A stretch of 64,000 nt of DNA from Gammaproteobacteria bacterium HGW-Gammaproteobacteria-2 (lineage in GTDB: Bacteria; Pseudomonadota; Gammaproteobacteria; Xanthomonadales; Xanthomonadaceae), in the NCBI GenBank assembly GCA_002840015.1, contig PGZE01000018.1:1-64000 (forward strand), read 5' to 3'. Shown piece by piece: positions 36,502-46,111 of this stretch. The notes under the pieces were generated by a model. It saw only the letters and a program-made list of their open reading frames with translations. It searched no databases and was not told where the DNA came from. Numbering within the stretch: the first letter of the stretch is position 1; every line of letters starts with the position of its first letter. A program made the translations under genes and the position numbers.

Positions 36502-38783
36502 TTACTTGAGCGAAACTGGCTCCGCGATACCAACTACCACCTTGTCGCGCGGCGCAATCCACATCCGCATCACCACCCAGGCCAGTAGCAGCGCGCCGAC
36601 CGAGAAGATGGTGTCGCCCGGCACCCGCAGCCACACCAGCAGATCGATGATCGGCTGACCCATGAACTCGGCAGAGCGCGCGAACCAGTAGCCGTTCTCC
36701 AGCGCCGCATTGAGTTGCAGCAGACCCAGCGGCAACAGGGTGAGCGCGGCCATCAGGCTGAGCCCGATGTTGAAGGTCCAGAAGCTGTTGCGCAGCAGGG
36801 TCTCGTTCCACATCGCCTCAGGCTTCAACCCGCGCAGGCAGAACAGCATCAGGCCAATGCCGAGCATGCCGTACACCCCGAACAACGCGGTGTGGCCATG
36901 CAGCGCGGTCAGGTTGAGCCCCTGCATGTAGTACAGCGCCAGCGGCGTGTTGATCAGGAAGCCGAACAAGCCGGCGCCGACCAGGTTCCAGAACGATACC
37001 GCGATGAAGAACATGATCGGCCAGCGATAGCGCGCCATCCACGGCGTCGCCTTGCTGTGGCTCCAGGTCTCGTAGGCTTCCATGCCAATCAGTGCCAGCG
37101 GCACCACTTCCAGCGCCGAGAAGCTGGCGCCGAGCGCGACCACGCCGGTGGTGGTGCCGGCGAAGTACAGGTGATGGAAGGTGCCCAGCACGCCGCCGGC
37201 CATGAACACGATGGTGGCGAACAGTACATTGGCGGTCGCCGTGGCACCGCGCACCAGACCGAGTTTGACGAACAAAAAGCTGATCACGGCCACGGCAAAC
37301 ACTTCGAAGAAGCCTTCCACCCACAGGTGGACCACCCACCAGCGCCAATATTCAACCATCGACAGCGAGGTGTGCTCGCCCCACATCAGGCCGGCGCCGT
37401 AGAACAGGCCGATCGCCACCGTGGACAGAAACAACAGGCCGACGATCGACGACATCTCGTCCTTGCGCGTGAGTGCTGGCCACAGCGCGCGACCGACCAA
37501 CAGCAGCCACACCATCAGCCCGACGAACAGGAACAACTGCCAGAAGCGGCCGATGTCCACGTACTCCCAACCCTGATGCCCGAACCAGAAGTTGTTGGCC
37601 AGGCCAGGCCGAGCTTCTGCATCACCGCGAACCACTGCCCGGCGAATGCACCGACCACGATGATCAGCAGGCACACGAACAGGAAATTGACGCCGGCACG
37701 CTGGAACTTCGGCTCATGGCCGGAAATCGCCGGACCGATATACAACCCGGTTGCCAGCCATGCGGTGGCAATCCACAGCACCGCCAACTGCGTATGCCAA
37801 CTGCGGGTCAGCGAATACGGCAACACATCCGACAGCGCGATGCCGTAAAAATCGTTGCCTTCGACCTGGTAATGCGCAGTGAATGCGCCGAGCAGTATCT
37901 GGGTCAGGAACAAGGCCAGCACGAGCCAGAAATACTTGGCGGTCGCCTTCATCGACGGCGTCGGCTTTAGGCCGGCCAGCGGATCGTTGATCGGCGGTAC
38001 CGGTGCCGGTTCCTTGCCCTGATACACCGCGTAATGCCAGCCCAGCAGACCGATGCCGGCGATCATGAACAACACACTGAATACCGTCCACAGGAACGCG
38101 CTGGATGTCGGCGCATTGCCGATCAGCGGCTCGTAGGGCCAGTTATTGGTATAGGTTTTTACTTCGCCATCGCGGTCGGTGCCAGCCGCCCATGCCGCCC
38201 AGAAGAAAAACCCGGTCAGATCCTGCCGGTATGCCGGGTCGGTCACGGTGTTACTTTTCATGGCATAGGTTTCGCGCAGATCGGCAGTAGCCAGATCATC
38301 GCCAAACAGGCTGATGTAGTGCGCAGCAACTGCGGTAATCGCCTTGGCGCGCTCATCCGACACCGTCAGCGTGCCGGTGGCCGGATCGAAGGCGTTACGT
38401 CGATAGTCGGGTTTCAACTCCGCCTGCAACTTGGCCTGCAAGCCCTTGTCGAGGCTGGCCCAGGCCTGCCCGTAATCGCGCTGCGCACGCAGATCCAGTT
38501 CAGCCGTGACCTGCCGGTGCAGCCAGTCGGCACTCCAGTCCGGCGCCACCAGCGCACCATGGCCCCAGATCGAGCCCAATTGCATGCCGCCCATCGATTG
38601 CCACACCACCCGCCCGCGTTCGATGTCGGCGCGGGTATATAACACCTGCCCGCTCTGCGATACCACCTGCTCGGGCATCGGTGGGGCCTTGCGATGGACT
38701 TCGCCGCCCATCCACAACAGCACCCCAAACGACAAGGCGAGCAATGTCGCCAAGCCCACCCATAGTTTCCGCGTCGTACTCAT
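36502..38783 (-). pseudogene. norB: Quinol-dependent nitric oxide reductase (qNOR), frameshifted
   Basis: Two frames together give a complete ~750-residue qNOR. The 5' frame (from ATG 38783) covers the membrane anchor, the cytochrome c-like periplasmic domain (GRVVWQSMGGMQLGSIWGHGA) and the first heme-copper helices. The 3' frame carries the rest (EYWRWWVVHLWVEGFFEVFA, GTFHHLYFAG, LNLTALHGHTALFGVYGMLG) with the heme and FeB histidines. The break is at 37597-37610, where GGCCA is present twice plus GGCC; removing one 5-bp copy restores ...MQKLGLANNFWFGHQGWEY... So a 5-bp tandem duplication splits the gene. As written the product would be truncated; a sequencing error or slippage variant is possible. 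It reduces NO to N2O using quinol. Confidence 0.88.
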
Positions 38784-39031
38784 GACGATCTACTCCTGTT
38801 GACAATGGCGACATGATCAACGCCTGTGGTCACCGACGCACTGACGGAAGTCAAGCGGAGTGGGGCTCGGTCGCTCGGCCTGCCTGCCGCCAGGCAGGTC
38901 GCTCACAGGGTGAGCCCTGCAGACAAGCGGTAGCGCTCACCCTGTAGGAGCCCACCCTGTGGGCGACAGTTATCGCAACGGCGCAGTAAAGCCTGTCTGC
39001 TTTGAAGCTATGCCGGCCGCAGGCCAGAGCA
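38784..39031. other. Gap between norB and fnr with family A repeats
   Basis: About 250 bp. Beyond the repeats, two FNR-like half-sites (TTGAT and GTCAA on the minus strand) lie just upstream of norB but 12 bp apart, not the 4 bp required. Confidence 0.5.
38871..38968. repeat. Inverted pair of family A palindromic repeats
   Basis: Forward unit 38871-38918 (slightly diverged: GTCGCTCACAGGGTGAGCCC) and inverted unit 38939-38968 (CTGTAGGAGCCCACCCTGTG). Confidence 0.75.
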
Positions 39032-39781
39032 TCAATCGCGCAATACCGGCCTTGCCAGCACATGCAAACGCTCAGGGTCGGTCAGCTCCACCTCGCGCCG
39101 ATCCACGCGGATCAAGCCTTCGGCCTGGAACCGGCGCAACACCCGGCTGACCGTCTCCGCCGCCAGCCGCAGATAGTTGGCGATGTCGGTGCGCGCCATG
39201 GTCAGCGTAAACCGGCTGGCGGAAAAACCGCGCGCCGAAAAACGCCGAGACAGTGCCACCAGAAATGCCGCCATCCGTTCATCGGCGCTGAAATCGCCGG
39301 CCAGCAAGGCGGCCTTGCCGATGTCGGCGCTGAGCAGCTTGAACAACTGCCCCTGCAGGCCGGGCATGCGCTGCGCCAGTGTCGCCATCTTCGGGAACGA
39401 GAACCGGCATAGGACGGTGGTATCCAGCGCCACCGCATTGCACGGGTAATGCGCTTGATGGATGGCGTTGAGCCCGATCACCTCGCCGGGCAGGAAAAAC
39501 CCGAGCACCTGCTCGCGGCCATCGGGGTCAATCACATAGGTCTTGACCGTGCCACCACGCACCGCAGCGATGGCGTTGAAGGCATCGCCTTCGCGGAAAA
39601 TATGCTCGCCAGCAGCATACGGACCGATATGTTCAACCAGACAATGCAGCTCCGACAGCGCGCTCTTGTCGTAGCCTTCCGACAGGCAGGCCGCGGAAAA
39701 CGCGCAGGTGCTGCAAAACGTGACCTCATCGCCATCGTCGGCAATCGGGTTGATCCGTCGCACAGCGCCCACTGCGCTCAT
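39032..39781 (-). CDS. fnr: FNR-type oxygen-sensing transcription regulator
   Basis: 249 residues of the CRP/FNR family. Four cysteines sit where E. coli FNR binds its [4Fe-4S] cluster: C23, C26, C32 (FCSTCAFSAAC) and C114 (HYPCNAV). The cNMP-binding-like barrel (FREGDAFNAIAAVRGGTVKT) is followed by a C-terminal helix-turn-helix with recognition helix ETVSRVLRRF, the E..SR pattern that reads TTGAT half-sites. It probably forms an operon with hemN upstream (22-bp gap), so it may control its own expression through the FNR box at 41235. Start ATG 39781. Confidence 0.92.
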   Translation of the reverse strand: MSAVGAVRRINPIADDGDEVTFCSTCAFSAACLSEGYDKSALSELHCLVEHIGPYAAGEHIFREGDAFNAIAAVRGGTVKTYVIDPDGREQVLGFFLPGEVIGLNAIHQAHYPCNAVALDTTVLCRFSFPKMATLAQRMPGLQGQLFKLLSADIGKAALLAGDFSADERMAAFLVALSRRFSARGFSASRFTLTMARTDIANYLRLAAETVSRVLRRFQAEGLIRVDRREVELTDPERLHVLARPVLRD

Positions 39782-39803
39782 GGAACGTCGCTCGCAACGA
39801 CGC

Positions 39804-41198
39804 TCAGATCGCTTTCGAGAAGCGCGCTGGCTGTTCTGATGGCTGCTGGAGGTATCGGTCGAAGCACATCGCTATGATACGCATCAGCAGCCGTCCGCGC
39901 GAGGTGGCTTCGATGAATCGCGGCCCGACTTCGACCAGCCCATCGGCCTGCAACGGCGCCAGCCGGGGCAAGGCGTCGGCGAAATAGCGCAGGAAATCGA
40001 TGTCGAAGCGCGCCTGGGTGTCGGCGATATCGATCCGGCCCTGACACATCAGTTGCTGGATCACATCGGCGCGCAGTACATCGTCACTGTCCAGGTTCAG
40101 GCCACGCCAGGTCGGCAGATGGCCGGCGTCCAGCGCTGTCTCCCAGCCGTGCATGTCGCGGTGGTTCTGGCTGAAGCTGTCGCCGATGTGGCTGATCGAA
40201 CTGACTCCGAAACCGACCAGATCGCTTTCGGCATGGGTGGTGTAGCCCATGAAATTGCGGTGCAGGCCGCCGCGCGCCTGCGCCTTGGCCAGATCATCCT
40301 CGGGCAGCGCGAAGTGATCCATGCCGATGTAGACATAGCCGGCCTGGGTGAGCTTCTCGATCGCCAGCGCCAGCAGCGCCAGCTTTTGCTCGGCGCTCGG
40401 CAGATCTTCGGCCTTGAGCTGGCGCTGCGCCTTGAACATCTCCGGCAGATGCGCATAGCCATAGATCGCCAGCCGATCCGGGCGCACCGCGATCACCGTG
40501 TCGAGTGTCTTGGCGAAACCGGCGTGGGTCTGTTTGGGCAGGCCATAAATCAGATCGACGTTTACCGAGCGCATGCCGCTGTCGCGGCAGGCCTGGATCA
40601 CCGCCAGCGTGTCCTCGACGCTCTGGATGCGGTTGACCGCCTCCTGCACATCGGGATCGAAATCCTGCACCCCGAGGCTGGCGCGGTTGAAGCCGATGCG
40701 TGCCAGTGCATGGACGTCGGCCGGGCTGACCGTGCGCGGGTCGATTTCAATCGAAAAATCGCGCTCGGCCGAGGTGCTGAAATGGAACTGGCGGCCCAGG
40801 GTTTCCACCAGCTCGCCGATCAACTCGGGAGTGAGGAAGTTCGGCGTACCGCCACCGAGATGCAACTGGATCACATCGCGGTCGCGGTCGAACAACGGTG
40901 CGACCAGGGTGATCTCACGCTCCAGCCGATGCAGGTAGGTGGCGCCACGGCCAAGATCGCGGGTAATGATGCGATTGCAGCCACAGTAGAAACAGGGGCT
41001 GACGCAAAACGGCACATGCACATACAGCGACAACCGACGCGGGATCGGGTCCTCGTTGCTGGCGCGCGCCACTTCACGGAACTGCGCCTCGCCAAAACTG
41101 GCGGCAAACTGCGGCGCGGTCGGGTACGAGGTATAGCGCGGCCCGGGCCGGTCATAGCGGCGCAGCAGGTCGGCGTCAAAGGCGGGAATGGCATTCAT
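39804..41198 (-). CDS. hemN: Oxygen-independent coproporphyrinogen III oxidase
   Basis: 464 residues, a radical-SAM enzyme of heme synthesis used without oxygen. The cluster motif is C65-x3-C69-x2-C72-x-C74 (FCVSPCFYCGC), followed by HLGGGTPNFL and the HemN-specific N-terminal RYDRPGPRYTSYPTA. A C-terminal HemN domain is present (GLVEVGPRFIEATSRGRLLM). The ATG at 41198 is chosen because the conserved N-terminus begins there; the frame is open further upstream. Co-transcribed with fnr. Confidence 0.93.
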   Translation of the reverse strand: MNAIPAFDADLLRRYDRPGPRYTSYPTAPQFAASFGEAQFREVARASNEDPIPRRLSLYVHVPFCVSPCFYCGCNRIITRDLGRGATYLHRLEREITLVAPLFDRDRDVIQLHLGGGTPNFLTPELIGELVETLGRQFHFSTSAERDFSIEIDPRTVSPADVHALARIGFNRASLGVQDFDPDVQEAVNRIQSVEDTLAVIQACRDSGMRSVNVDLIYGLPKQTHAGFAKTLDTVIAVRPDRLAIYGYAHLPEMFKAQRQLKAEDLPSAEQKLALLALAIEKLTQAGYVYIGMDHFALPEDDLAKAQARGGLHRNFMGYTTHAESDLVGFGVSSISHIGDSFSQNHRDMHGWETALDAGHLPTWRGLNLDSDDVLRADVIQQLMCQGRIDIADTQARFDIDFLRYFADALPRLAPLQADGLVEVGPRFIEATSRGRLLMRIIAMCFDRYLQQPSEQPARFSKAI

Positions 41199-41234
41199 GG
41201 GATGGGAGTGTGGGGGTCGATGGGCGTTCGCGCC

Positions 41235-41248
41235 TTGATTGCGATCAA
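41235..41248 (-). promoter_or_regulatory. FNR box between hemN and pgk
   Basis: Read on the minus strand TTGATCGCAATCAA, a full match to TTGAT-N4-ATCAA. Its centre is 43 bp from the hemN ATG, so a class II start site would fall only about 2 nt before the start codon (nearly leaderless mRNA). Toward pgk the same geometry would place a start near 41283. Regulation of hemN-fnr is the simpler reading. Confidence 0.82.
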
Positions 41249-41342
41249 GTAATGGCCAGCACTTGTGCTGCGACGCACAACCCTTTGCAAGCTGCCGCGT
41301 GGCCCGCACAATGGAACCCCCAACGTCATCCGGAGTTCCCCC

Positions 41343-42527
41343 ATGTCAATTCGGCGCATGTCCGACATTTCCCTCGCTGGCCAACGCGTGCTGATCCGCG
41401 AAGACCTGAATGTGCCGATCCGTGATGGCCAGATCACCTCCGAGCAACGCATCACTGCGGCGCTGCCAACGCTGCGCGCAGCGTTGGATGCTGGTGCAGC
41501 GGTGATGGTGCTATCGCACCTGGGCCGGCCCAGCGAGGGGCAATGGAGCGAGGCCGATTCGCTGGCGCCGGTGGCCAAACGGTTGTCCGAATTGCTTGGC
41601 CGCGAGGTACCGCTGATCCGCGATTATCTCGGCGGCGTTGCGGTGCAACCCGGCGAACTGGTGCTGCTGGAAAACTGCCGCATGAACGTCGGCGAAGGCA
41701 AGGACGACGCGGCACTGGCGCAGCGCTATGCCGATTTGTGCGACGTGTTCGTGATGGACGCATTCGGCACCGCGCATCGCGCGCAGGCATCCACCCACGG
41801 TGTGATCCTCGCTGCCAAACAGGCCTGCGGCGGGCCGCTGCTGATGGCCGAACTCGATGCGCTGGGCAAGGCGCTGGAACATCCCGCACGGCCGTTGCTG
41901 GCAATCGTCGGCGGCTCCAAGGTGAGCAGCAAACTGGCGCTGCTGGAGAGCCTGGTCGCGCGCGTCGATCAACTGATCGTCGGCGGCGGCATCGCCAACA
42001 CCTTCCTCGCCGCGCTTGGCCACCCGATCGGCAAATCGCTGGTAGAAACCGACCTGCTCGACACTGCGCGGCGCATCCTCGCCGATGCCAGGGCGCGCGG
42101 CGCTGAAATCCCTTTGCCCAGCGACGTGGTCGTAGCCAGCGCGTTCAAGGCCGACGCACCAGCCACGGTGAAACAGGTAGCCGAAGTGGCTGACACCGAC
42201 ATGATCCTCGACATCGGCCCGGACACCAGCACGCGCTACGCCGAGCTGATCCGTGCTGCCGGCACCGTGATCTGGAACGGCCCGGTCGGCGTGTTCGAGT
42301 ACGATGCGTTCGCCAACGGCACGCAAACCCTGGCGCGCACCATCGCGCAATCGTCCGCGTTTTCGATCGCCGGTGGTGGCGACACCCTCGCTGCGGTCGA
42401 CAAATACGGCATCGCCGATGACGTGTCGTACATTTCCACCGGCGGCGGCGCGTTTCTGGAGTTCTGCGAAGGCAAGGAATTGCCGGCTGTTGCCGCGCTC
42501 AAGGCGCGGGCGCAGCGACAGCACTGA
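41343..42527 (+). CDS. pgk: Phosphoglycerate kinase
   Basis: 394 residues, the standard bacterial length. Motifs: [11 protein letters not shown] near the N-terminus (usually R.D.NVP), [42 protein letters not shown] (about 184-192), and the C-terminal nucleotide site [17 protein letters not shown] with [13 protein letters not shown]. It transfers phosphate from 1,3-bisphosphoglycerate to ADP in glycolysis. Start ATG 41343; ATG 41358 (MSDISLAG) is also plausible. No other glycolytic gene is adjacent. Confidence 0.93.
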   Translation: MSIRRMSDISLAGQRVLIREDLNVPIRDGQITSEQRITAALPTLRAALDAGAAVMVLSHLGRPSEGQWSEADSLAPVAKRLSELLGREVPLIRDYLGGVAVQPGELVLLENCRMNVGEGKDDAALAQRYADLCDVFVMDAFGTAHRAQASTHGVILAAKQACGGPLLMAELDALGKALEHPARPLLAIVGGSKVSSKLALLESLVARVDQLIVGGGIANTFLAALGHPIGKSLVETDLLDTARRILADARARGAEIPLPSDVVVASAFKADAPATVKQVAEVADTDMILDIGPDTSTRYAELIRAAGTVIWNGPVGVFEYDAFANGTQTLARTIAQSSAFSIAGGGDTLAAVDKYGIADDVSYISTGGGAFLEFCEGKELPAVAALKARAQRQH

Positions 42528-42570
42528 GGCGCCTGCTGTTGTTGCGGGCGTTTAGCGCGAAGCCGTAGCT

Positions 42571-42658
42571 TTAGGATGGGTAGAGCGTAGCGACCCAGCG
42601 AAGCGAAGGCATGGGCTGCGCAGCGGTCGATGTCGCGAAGCGACTGAAACCCATCAAG
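42571..42658 (+). repeat. Family C repeat, long form
   Basis: Begins GGATGGGTAGAGCGTAGCG and ends GAAACCCATCAAG, with ~60 bp inserted relative to the short copy at 29886-29919. Confidence 0.6.
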
Positions 42659-42807
42659 AGCCAAACCACCGCTGCAACGCGCAAGCTTTCAAGCCTGCGG
42701 CCAGCGAGGCCACTCGTCGCTTTACGGAGCGCCAAAAACGCTTTGCACCGGGTCGCACTCGACCGCGCGCTCGGCAACTGCTCGCGCGTTGCTCTACCTC
42801 CGGCAAA

Positions 42808-42984
42808 CCCGGCTCCGACCGCAATGGCACTTACTTTAGCGTCGTCATGCCAGCGAAAGCTGGCATCCAGCTTCTTTCGCTTGTGCCTAATTTCCCGAAG
42901 TCACTGGATTCTTGCATTCGCGGGAATGACGAATTGAGGGGGTTCTGGCTTAAGTAAGTGCCATTGGGCTCCGACCGGGCTTTT
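42808..42984 (+). terminator. Probable pgk terminator interrupted by the element
   Basis: Removing the element and one copy of the 11-bp repeat restores CCCGGCTCCGACCGGG followed by CTTTTTG, a short hairpin with a T-run in the pgk direction. The insertion duplicated the loop region and separated the two stem arms. A partial stem may still form at each end. Confidence 0.5.
42822..42966. mobile_element. MITE-like palindromic element with 11-bp target duplication
   Basis: About 145 bp. Outer inverted ends are AATGGCACTTACTTTA (42823-42838) and TTAAGTAAGTGCCATT (42950-42965). Inside lies a second palindrome (42842-42931) with ends TCGTCATGCC and GGGAATGACGA, 23 of 29 positions complementary. The element is flanked by an exact 11-bp direct repeat GGCTCCGACCG (42811-42821 and 42967-42977). 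No transposase is encoded. Confidence 0.75.
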
Positions 42985-43002
42985 TGTTCTCCACCATCAC
43001 GC

Positions 43003-44028
43003 TTAGCGAAACAAGCCGTCCGGATATTCGGGCTTTTGCTCGCGCGACAGCAGCATCTTCAGGCCCTCGGCCGGGGTGATGGTTTCGTGCAATACCTGCT
43101 GCACCAGCGCGGATATCGGTAAATCCAGATCGTGCCGCTCAGCCAATCGCATCACCTCATCAACGGTTTGCACACTTTCCACCACCTGGCCAATCGCAGC
43201 CACTGCCGCCGCAACCGATTGTCCCTTGCCTAGCGCGAGGCCAAGACGCCGGTTGCGCGAAAGATCGCCGGTACAGGTCAACACCAAATCACCCAAGCCT
43301 GCCAGACCAATCAGGGTTTCGGCACGGCCACCGAGCGCGACATTCAGCCGCAACATTTCGTTGAGGCCGCGGGTAATCAGCCCGGCACGCGCATTCAGCC
43401 CCAGCGCCATGCCATCGGCGACGCCAGTGGCAACCGCGAGTACATTCTTCATCGCGCCGCCCAGCTCAGCACCCAGCATGTCGTTACCGGTGTAAGCGCG
43501 GAACGTCGGGCCATGCAGCGCTTCGGCTACCTGCGTGGCGAAGTCATCATCAAGGCCGTGTACCGTCACCGCCGTTGGCAAGCCTTGCGCCACTTCACGC
43601 GCGAAGGATGGGCCGGTAATCACCGCCAGTGGCAGCGTGTCGCCAACGTGATCGCGCGCAACTTCATGCAAAAACCGTCCCGAACCGGGTTCGAAGCCCT
43701 TGCTCGCCCAGGCGACACCGGCGAGTGATGGGCGCAGTGCGGCCAACGCGCGCAAGGTGTCGGCAAAGGCATGGCTGGGTACCGCCACCAGCAACCAGTG
43801 CGCGCCAGCGATGGCGTCGGCCATAGCCTCTGCGGCGCGCAAGTTGCCCGGCAATGCGATGCCAGGCAGATAACGTGTGTTTTCGTGCTGCCGCGAAATG
43901 GCCTGCATCTGGGCCGCATCGCGGCCCCACAGGCAAGTTTCGTGACCATTGCGGGCCAGCAGCATGGCAAGCGCCGTGCCCCAGGAACCGGCACCAAGGA
44001 CGGCGACACGCGACACGGCCCTGTTCAT
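43003..44028 (-). CDS. gpsA: Glycerol-3-phosphate dehydrogenase [NAD(P)+]
   Basis: 341 residues. Rossmann motif [22 protein letters not shown] (about 8-29), the substrate-binding [17 protein letters not shown], and the catalytic-lysine region [19 protein letters not shown] are all present. It makes sn-glycerol-3-phosphate from dihydroxyacetone phosphate for phospholipid synthesis. It follows secB by 6 bp in the usual secB-gpsA order. Confidence 0.94.
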   Translation of the reverse strand: MNRAVSRVAVLGAGSWGTALAMLLARNGHETCLWGRDAAQMQAISRQHENTRYLPGIALPGNLRAAEAMADAIAGAHWLLVAVPSHAFADTLRALAALRPSLAGVAWASKGFEPGSGRFLHEVARDHVGDTLPLAVITGPSFAREVAQGLPTAVTVHGLDDDFATQVAEALHGPTFRAYTGNDMLGAELGGAMKNVLAVATGVADGMALGLNARAGLITRGLNEMLRLNVALGGRAETLIGLAGLGDLVLTCTGDLSRNRRLGLALGKGQSVAAAVAAIGQVVESVQTVDEVMRLAERHDLDLPISALVQQVLHETITPAEGLKMLLSREQKPEYPDGLFR

Positions 44029-44034
44029 GCGTAA

Positions 44035-44568
44035 TCAGGCTTTATCGGCGTCGCCCGACGGCTCGAAGCTGGCATCAACCGCATCCGCAGCGGGCTGCTG
44101 CTCCTGACGGCGACGCAGTTGCTCGGCATACAGCGAATCAAAATTGATCGGCTGCAGCAGGTAGGGCGGGAAACCACCGGCCTGAACCAGATCAGCGATC
44201 GCTTGACGACCGAACGGGAACAGCGTGTTTGGGCAATAGATGCCGAGCATCATGTCCTGGGTACGGGCATCGAAACCGTTGAACGAGAAAATACCGGCCT
44301 GTTTCACTTCAGCCAAATACGCAGTCTTCTCGCCTGCCGTGCAGGTGAGCGTGAGCCCCAGCACCACTTCATAGACGCCCTCGCCCAGAACATTGACGTT
44401 CTGCGCCAGATTCAGTTGCAGTGCGGGGGTGGTCTGCTCGTTGAAGATCGTCGGCGAATTGGGCGCCTCGAACGAGGCATCCTTGATGTACACCTTCTGC
44501 AGGTTGAACTGCGCCTGCTTGCCCTGCTCGGCGGCGCCAGCGGCGCCATTGGTTTGTTCGTCAGCCAT
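44035..44568 (-). CDS. secB: Protein-export chaperone SecB
   Basis: 177 residues. FNLQKVYIKDASFEAPNSP, the SecA-contacting EVVLGLTLTC strand and the C-terminal PYLLQPINFDSLYAEQLRR are SecB hallmarks. The tetramer holds preproteins unfolded for SecA. ATG 44568 is preceded by AGGAG. The acidic C-terminal tail is ~20 residues longer than in E. coli. Confidence 0.94.
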   Translation of the reverse strand: MADEQTNGAAGAAEQGKQAQFNLQKVYIKDASFEAPNSPTIFNEQTTPALQLNLAQNVNVLGEGVYEVVLGLTLTCTAGEKTAYLAEVKQAGIFSFNGFDARTQDMMLGIYCPNTLFPFGRQAIADLVQAGGFPPYLLQPINFDSLYAEQLRRRQEQQPAADAVDASFEPSGDADKA

Positions 44569-44657
44569 TGCAAAACTCCTGAAATTTTGAGAACCAAAGA
44601 GCAAGACCGGCGATTATCCCATGTCCGCCGGTCGCAACCAAACTTTATAACCCGTAC

Positions 44658-45089
44658 TCACTTGCCGCGCGCCAGCGGCAGCTCCGCCTGCTGCCAGGCA
44701 GCGATACCGCCATCGAGCACATGCACGCGGTTGAAGCCAGCCTTGATAAGGCGTTTTGCCGGCGCACTGACCGTGATCCCGGTACGACAGACCAATACCA
44801 CCGGCAAGTCCTTGACCTTGGCCAGCACTTTGTTTTCCGGATCGAATTGACTCGGGGTGAGATTCTTGGCGCCAACAATGTGGCCCTTTTCGAACTCGGC
44901 GCTGGCGCGGACATCGATCACCAAGGCATCTTCGTGATTGATCAGGGCGGTGAGCTGCGCTGGGGTGATGGCCTTGTAGCCTCGCGTCAGGCGATTCAGC
45001 TCGGTAACCACCAACGCCACGGTAACACCGACAAAAGCCAATGCCAGTGCCGCGTGCTCGCTTACAAACTCGGAAAACTGCGCAGCCAT
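44658..45089 (-). CDS. Membrane-anchored rhodanese-domain protein (YibN-like)
   Basis: 143 residues: an N-terminal membrane helix (about 10-32) and one rhodanese domain with active-site loop VCRTGITVSAP (Cys about 101). In many gammaproteobacteria the order is yibN-grxC-secB-gpsA; here grxC is absent between this gene and secB. Start taken at ATG 45089, with the frame open a few codons further. Confidence 0.82.
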   Translation of the reverse strand: MAAQFSEFVSEHAALALAFVGVTVALVVTELNRLTRGYKAITPAQLTALINHEDALVIDVRASAEFEKGHIVGAKNLTPSQFDPENKVLAKVKDLPVVLVCRTGITVSAPAKRLIKAGFNRVHVLDGGIAAWQQAELPLARGK

Positions 45090-45205
45090 CACAGTACACA
45101 CCAATAGGGACAGGGGGCGCGATTGTCGCCCAGCACGCGTGAACGCCGGCCATCAACGCGCGAAATCCGGCCCGTGTACGTGTGCAGCGTGCATCTGAAA
45201 CCCCA

Positions 45206-45619
45206 TCAATGGGATACAGAAATATCCGGAAACCCGCTCACCAGCCACCAGCGTTTGGCCTCGTCATCCCAGTGCCAGCGTTCTTTTGTGGTAACCAACC
45301 GCTCGGCCTGCGACAACCGGCTGACCACGCCGATCTGTACGAATTGCTCGATATCGCCATCGGCTGTCGGCCCGCTTGCCTGTACCTTGTAGCCGGTGAT
45401 CTGCACCTGTGCAAAACGCGACCACTCCAGATCGCTCAGCGGATGCTCCTTGCGCACCTCAGGATCGACCATCTCCCAGGCACGCTCGAACTCGCCCCAG
45501 CGCACCGCGCCGGCATACGCGTAAAGCACAGCGTCCAGCGATTTGGACTTCTTGCTCTCGCTGGCGCAGCCAGCAAGGGCAAGTACGATCACCACCAGCA
45601 CCACGGAAAGTTTGCGCAT
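45206..45619 (-). CDS. Unknown lipoprotein
   Basis: 137 residues. The signal peptide ends in lipobox LAGC (Cys18). The mature part (LDAVLYAYAGAVRWGEFERAW, then a beta-rich stretch with YKVQASGP and RWHWDDEAKRWWL) looks like a small SnoaL/NTF2-type cone fold, an inference from pattern only. Located 9 bp after the thioesterase gene. Confidence 0.65.
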   Translation of the reverse strand: MRKLSVVLVVIVLALAGCASESKKSKSLDAVLYAYAGAVRWGEFERAWEMVDPEVRKEHPLSDLEWSRFAQVQITGYKVQASGPTADGDIEQFVQIGVVSRLSQAERLVTTKERWHWDDEAKRWWLVSGFPDISVSH

Positions 45620-45628
45620 GACCCATTG

Positions 45629-46111
45629 TTACCCAAGTTGTGCCGGGTCACCAGCCGGCGCGCCCTCAACCAGCGCAAAACGCGCATCCATGCTCGCCAC
45701 CAACTCGCCATCAGGCCCCAGCACTTGCGCTTTTACGTTCAGGCTGGCACGGCCGTGTTGCCGCAAACGCTGCACCGCAGACTCCCAGCGCGACCCGTCC
45801 TCCAGCCAGGCCTGCGCCGCAATTGCCTGATACAACGGCGCCAGATAGCGGATCTGGCTGTCGGCGACATAGACTTCCAGCGCTGGCAGGGCCAATGCTT
45901 GCGCGCGAACCACCAGCAGCCCCCACCCAGCCAGGGTCATCAGCCCGGCGATACTGCCACCGAAGGCGCAGCCCTTGTCGTTGACATTGGCCGCCAGTGG
46001 CGCGTGCAGGCACACCCGCTCCGATGTTGCCGACACCACCTGCACCGCCATCGCGCGCACCGGCGGCATCGCATCGAGCTTGGCCTGCAACATCGCCGCC
46101 ATGCTGCTCAT
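45629..46111 (-). CDS. YiiD-type C-terminal thioesterase domain protein
   Basis: 160 residues with a hot-dog thioesterase pattern: VCLHAPLAANVNDKGCAFGGSIAGLMTLAGWGL (putative thioesterase family). The ATG at 46111 overlaps the hyfI-like stop (ATGA); the longer frame is antisense or shadow. Substrate unknown; whether it belongs functionally to the upstream complex is unclear. Confidence 0.72.
   Translation of the reverse strand: MSSMAAMLQAKLDAMPPVRAMAVQVVSATSERVCLHAPLAANVNDKGCAFGGSIAGLMTLAGWGLLVVRAQALALPALEVYVADSQIRYLAPLYQAIAAQAWLEDGSRWESAVQRLRQHGRASLNVKAQVLGPDGELVASMDARFALVEGAPAGDPAQLG

Larger units (their letters stand above)
42528..43002. other. Intergenic region between pgk and gpsA
   Basis: 475 bp with a family C repeat (42571-42658), an unassigned stretch, and a nested palindromic element (42822-42966). 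No supported gene. Confidence 0.6.

Noticed and set aside
38784-38816. FNR/DNR box upstream of norB
   Set aside because: Half-sites TTGAT and GTCAA are present on the minus strand but 12 bp apart instead of 4, so it is not a valid box.
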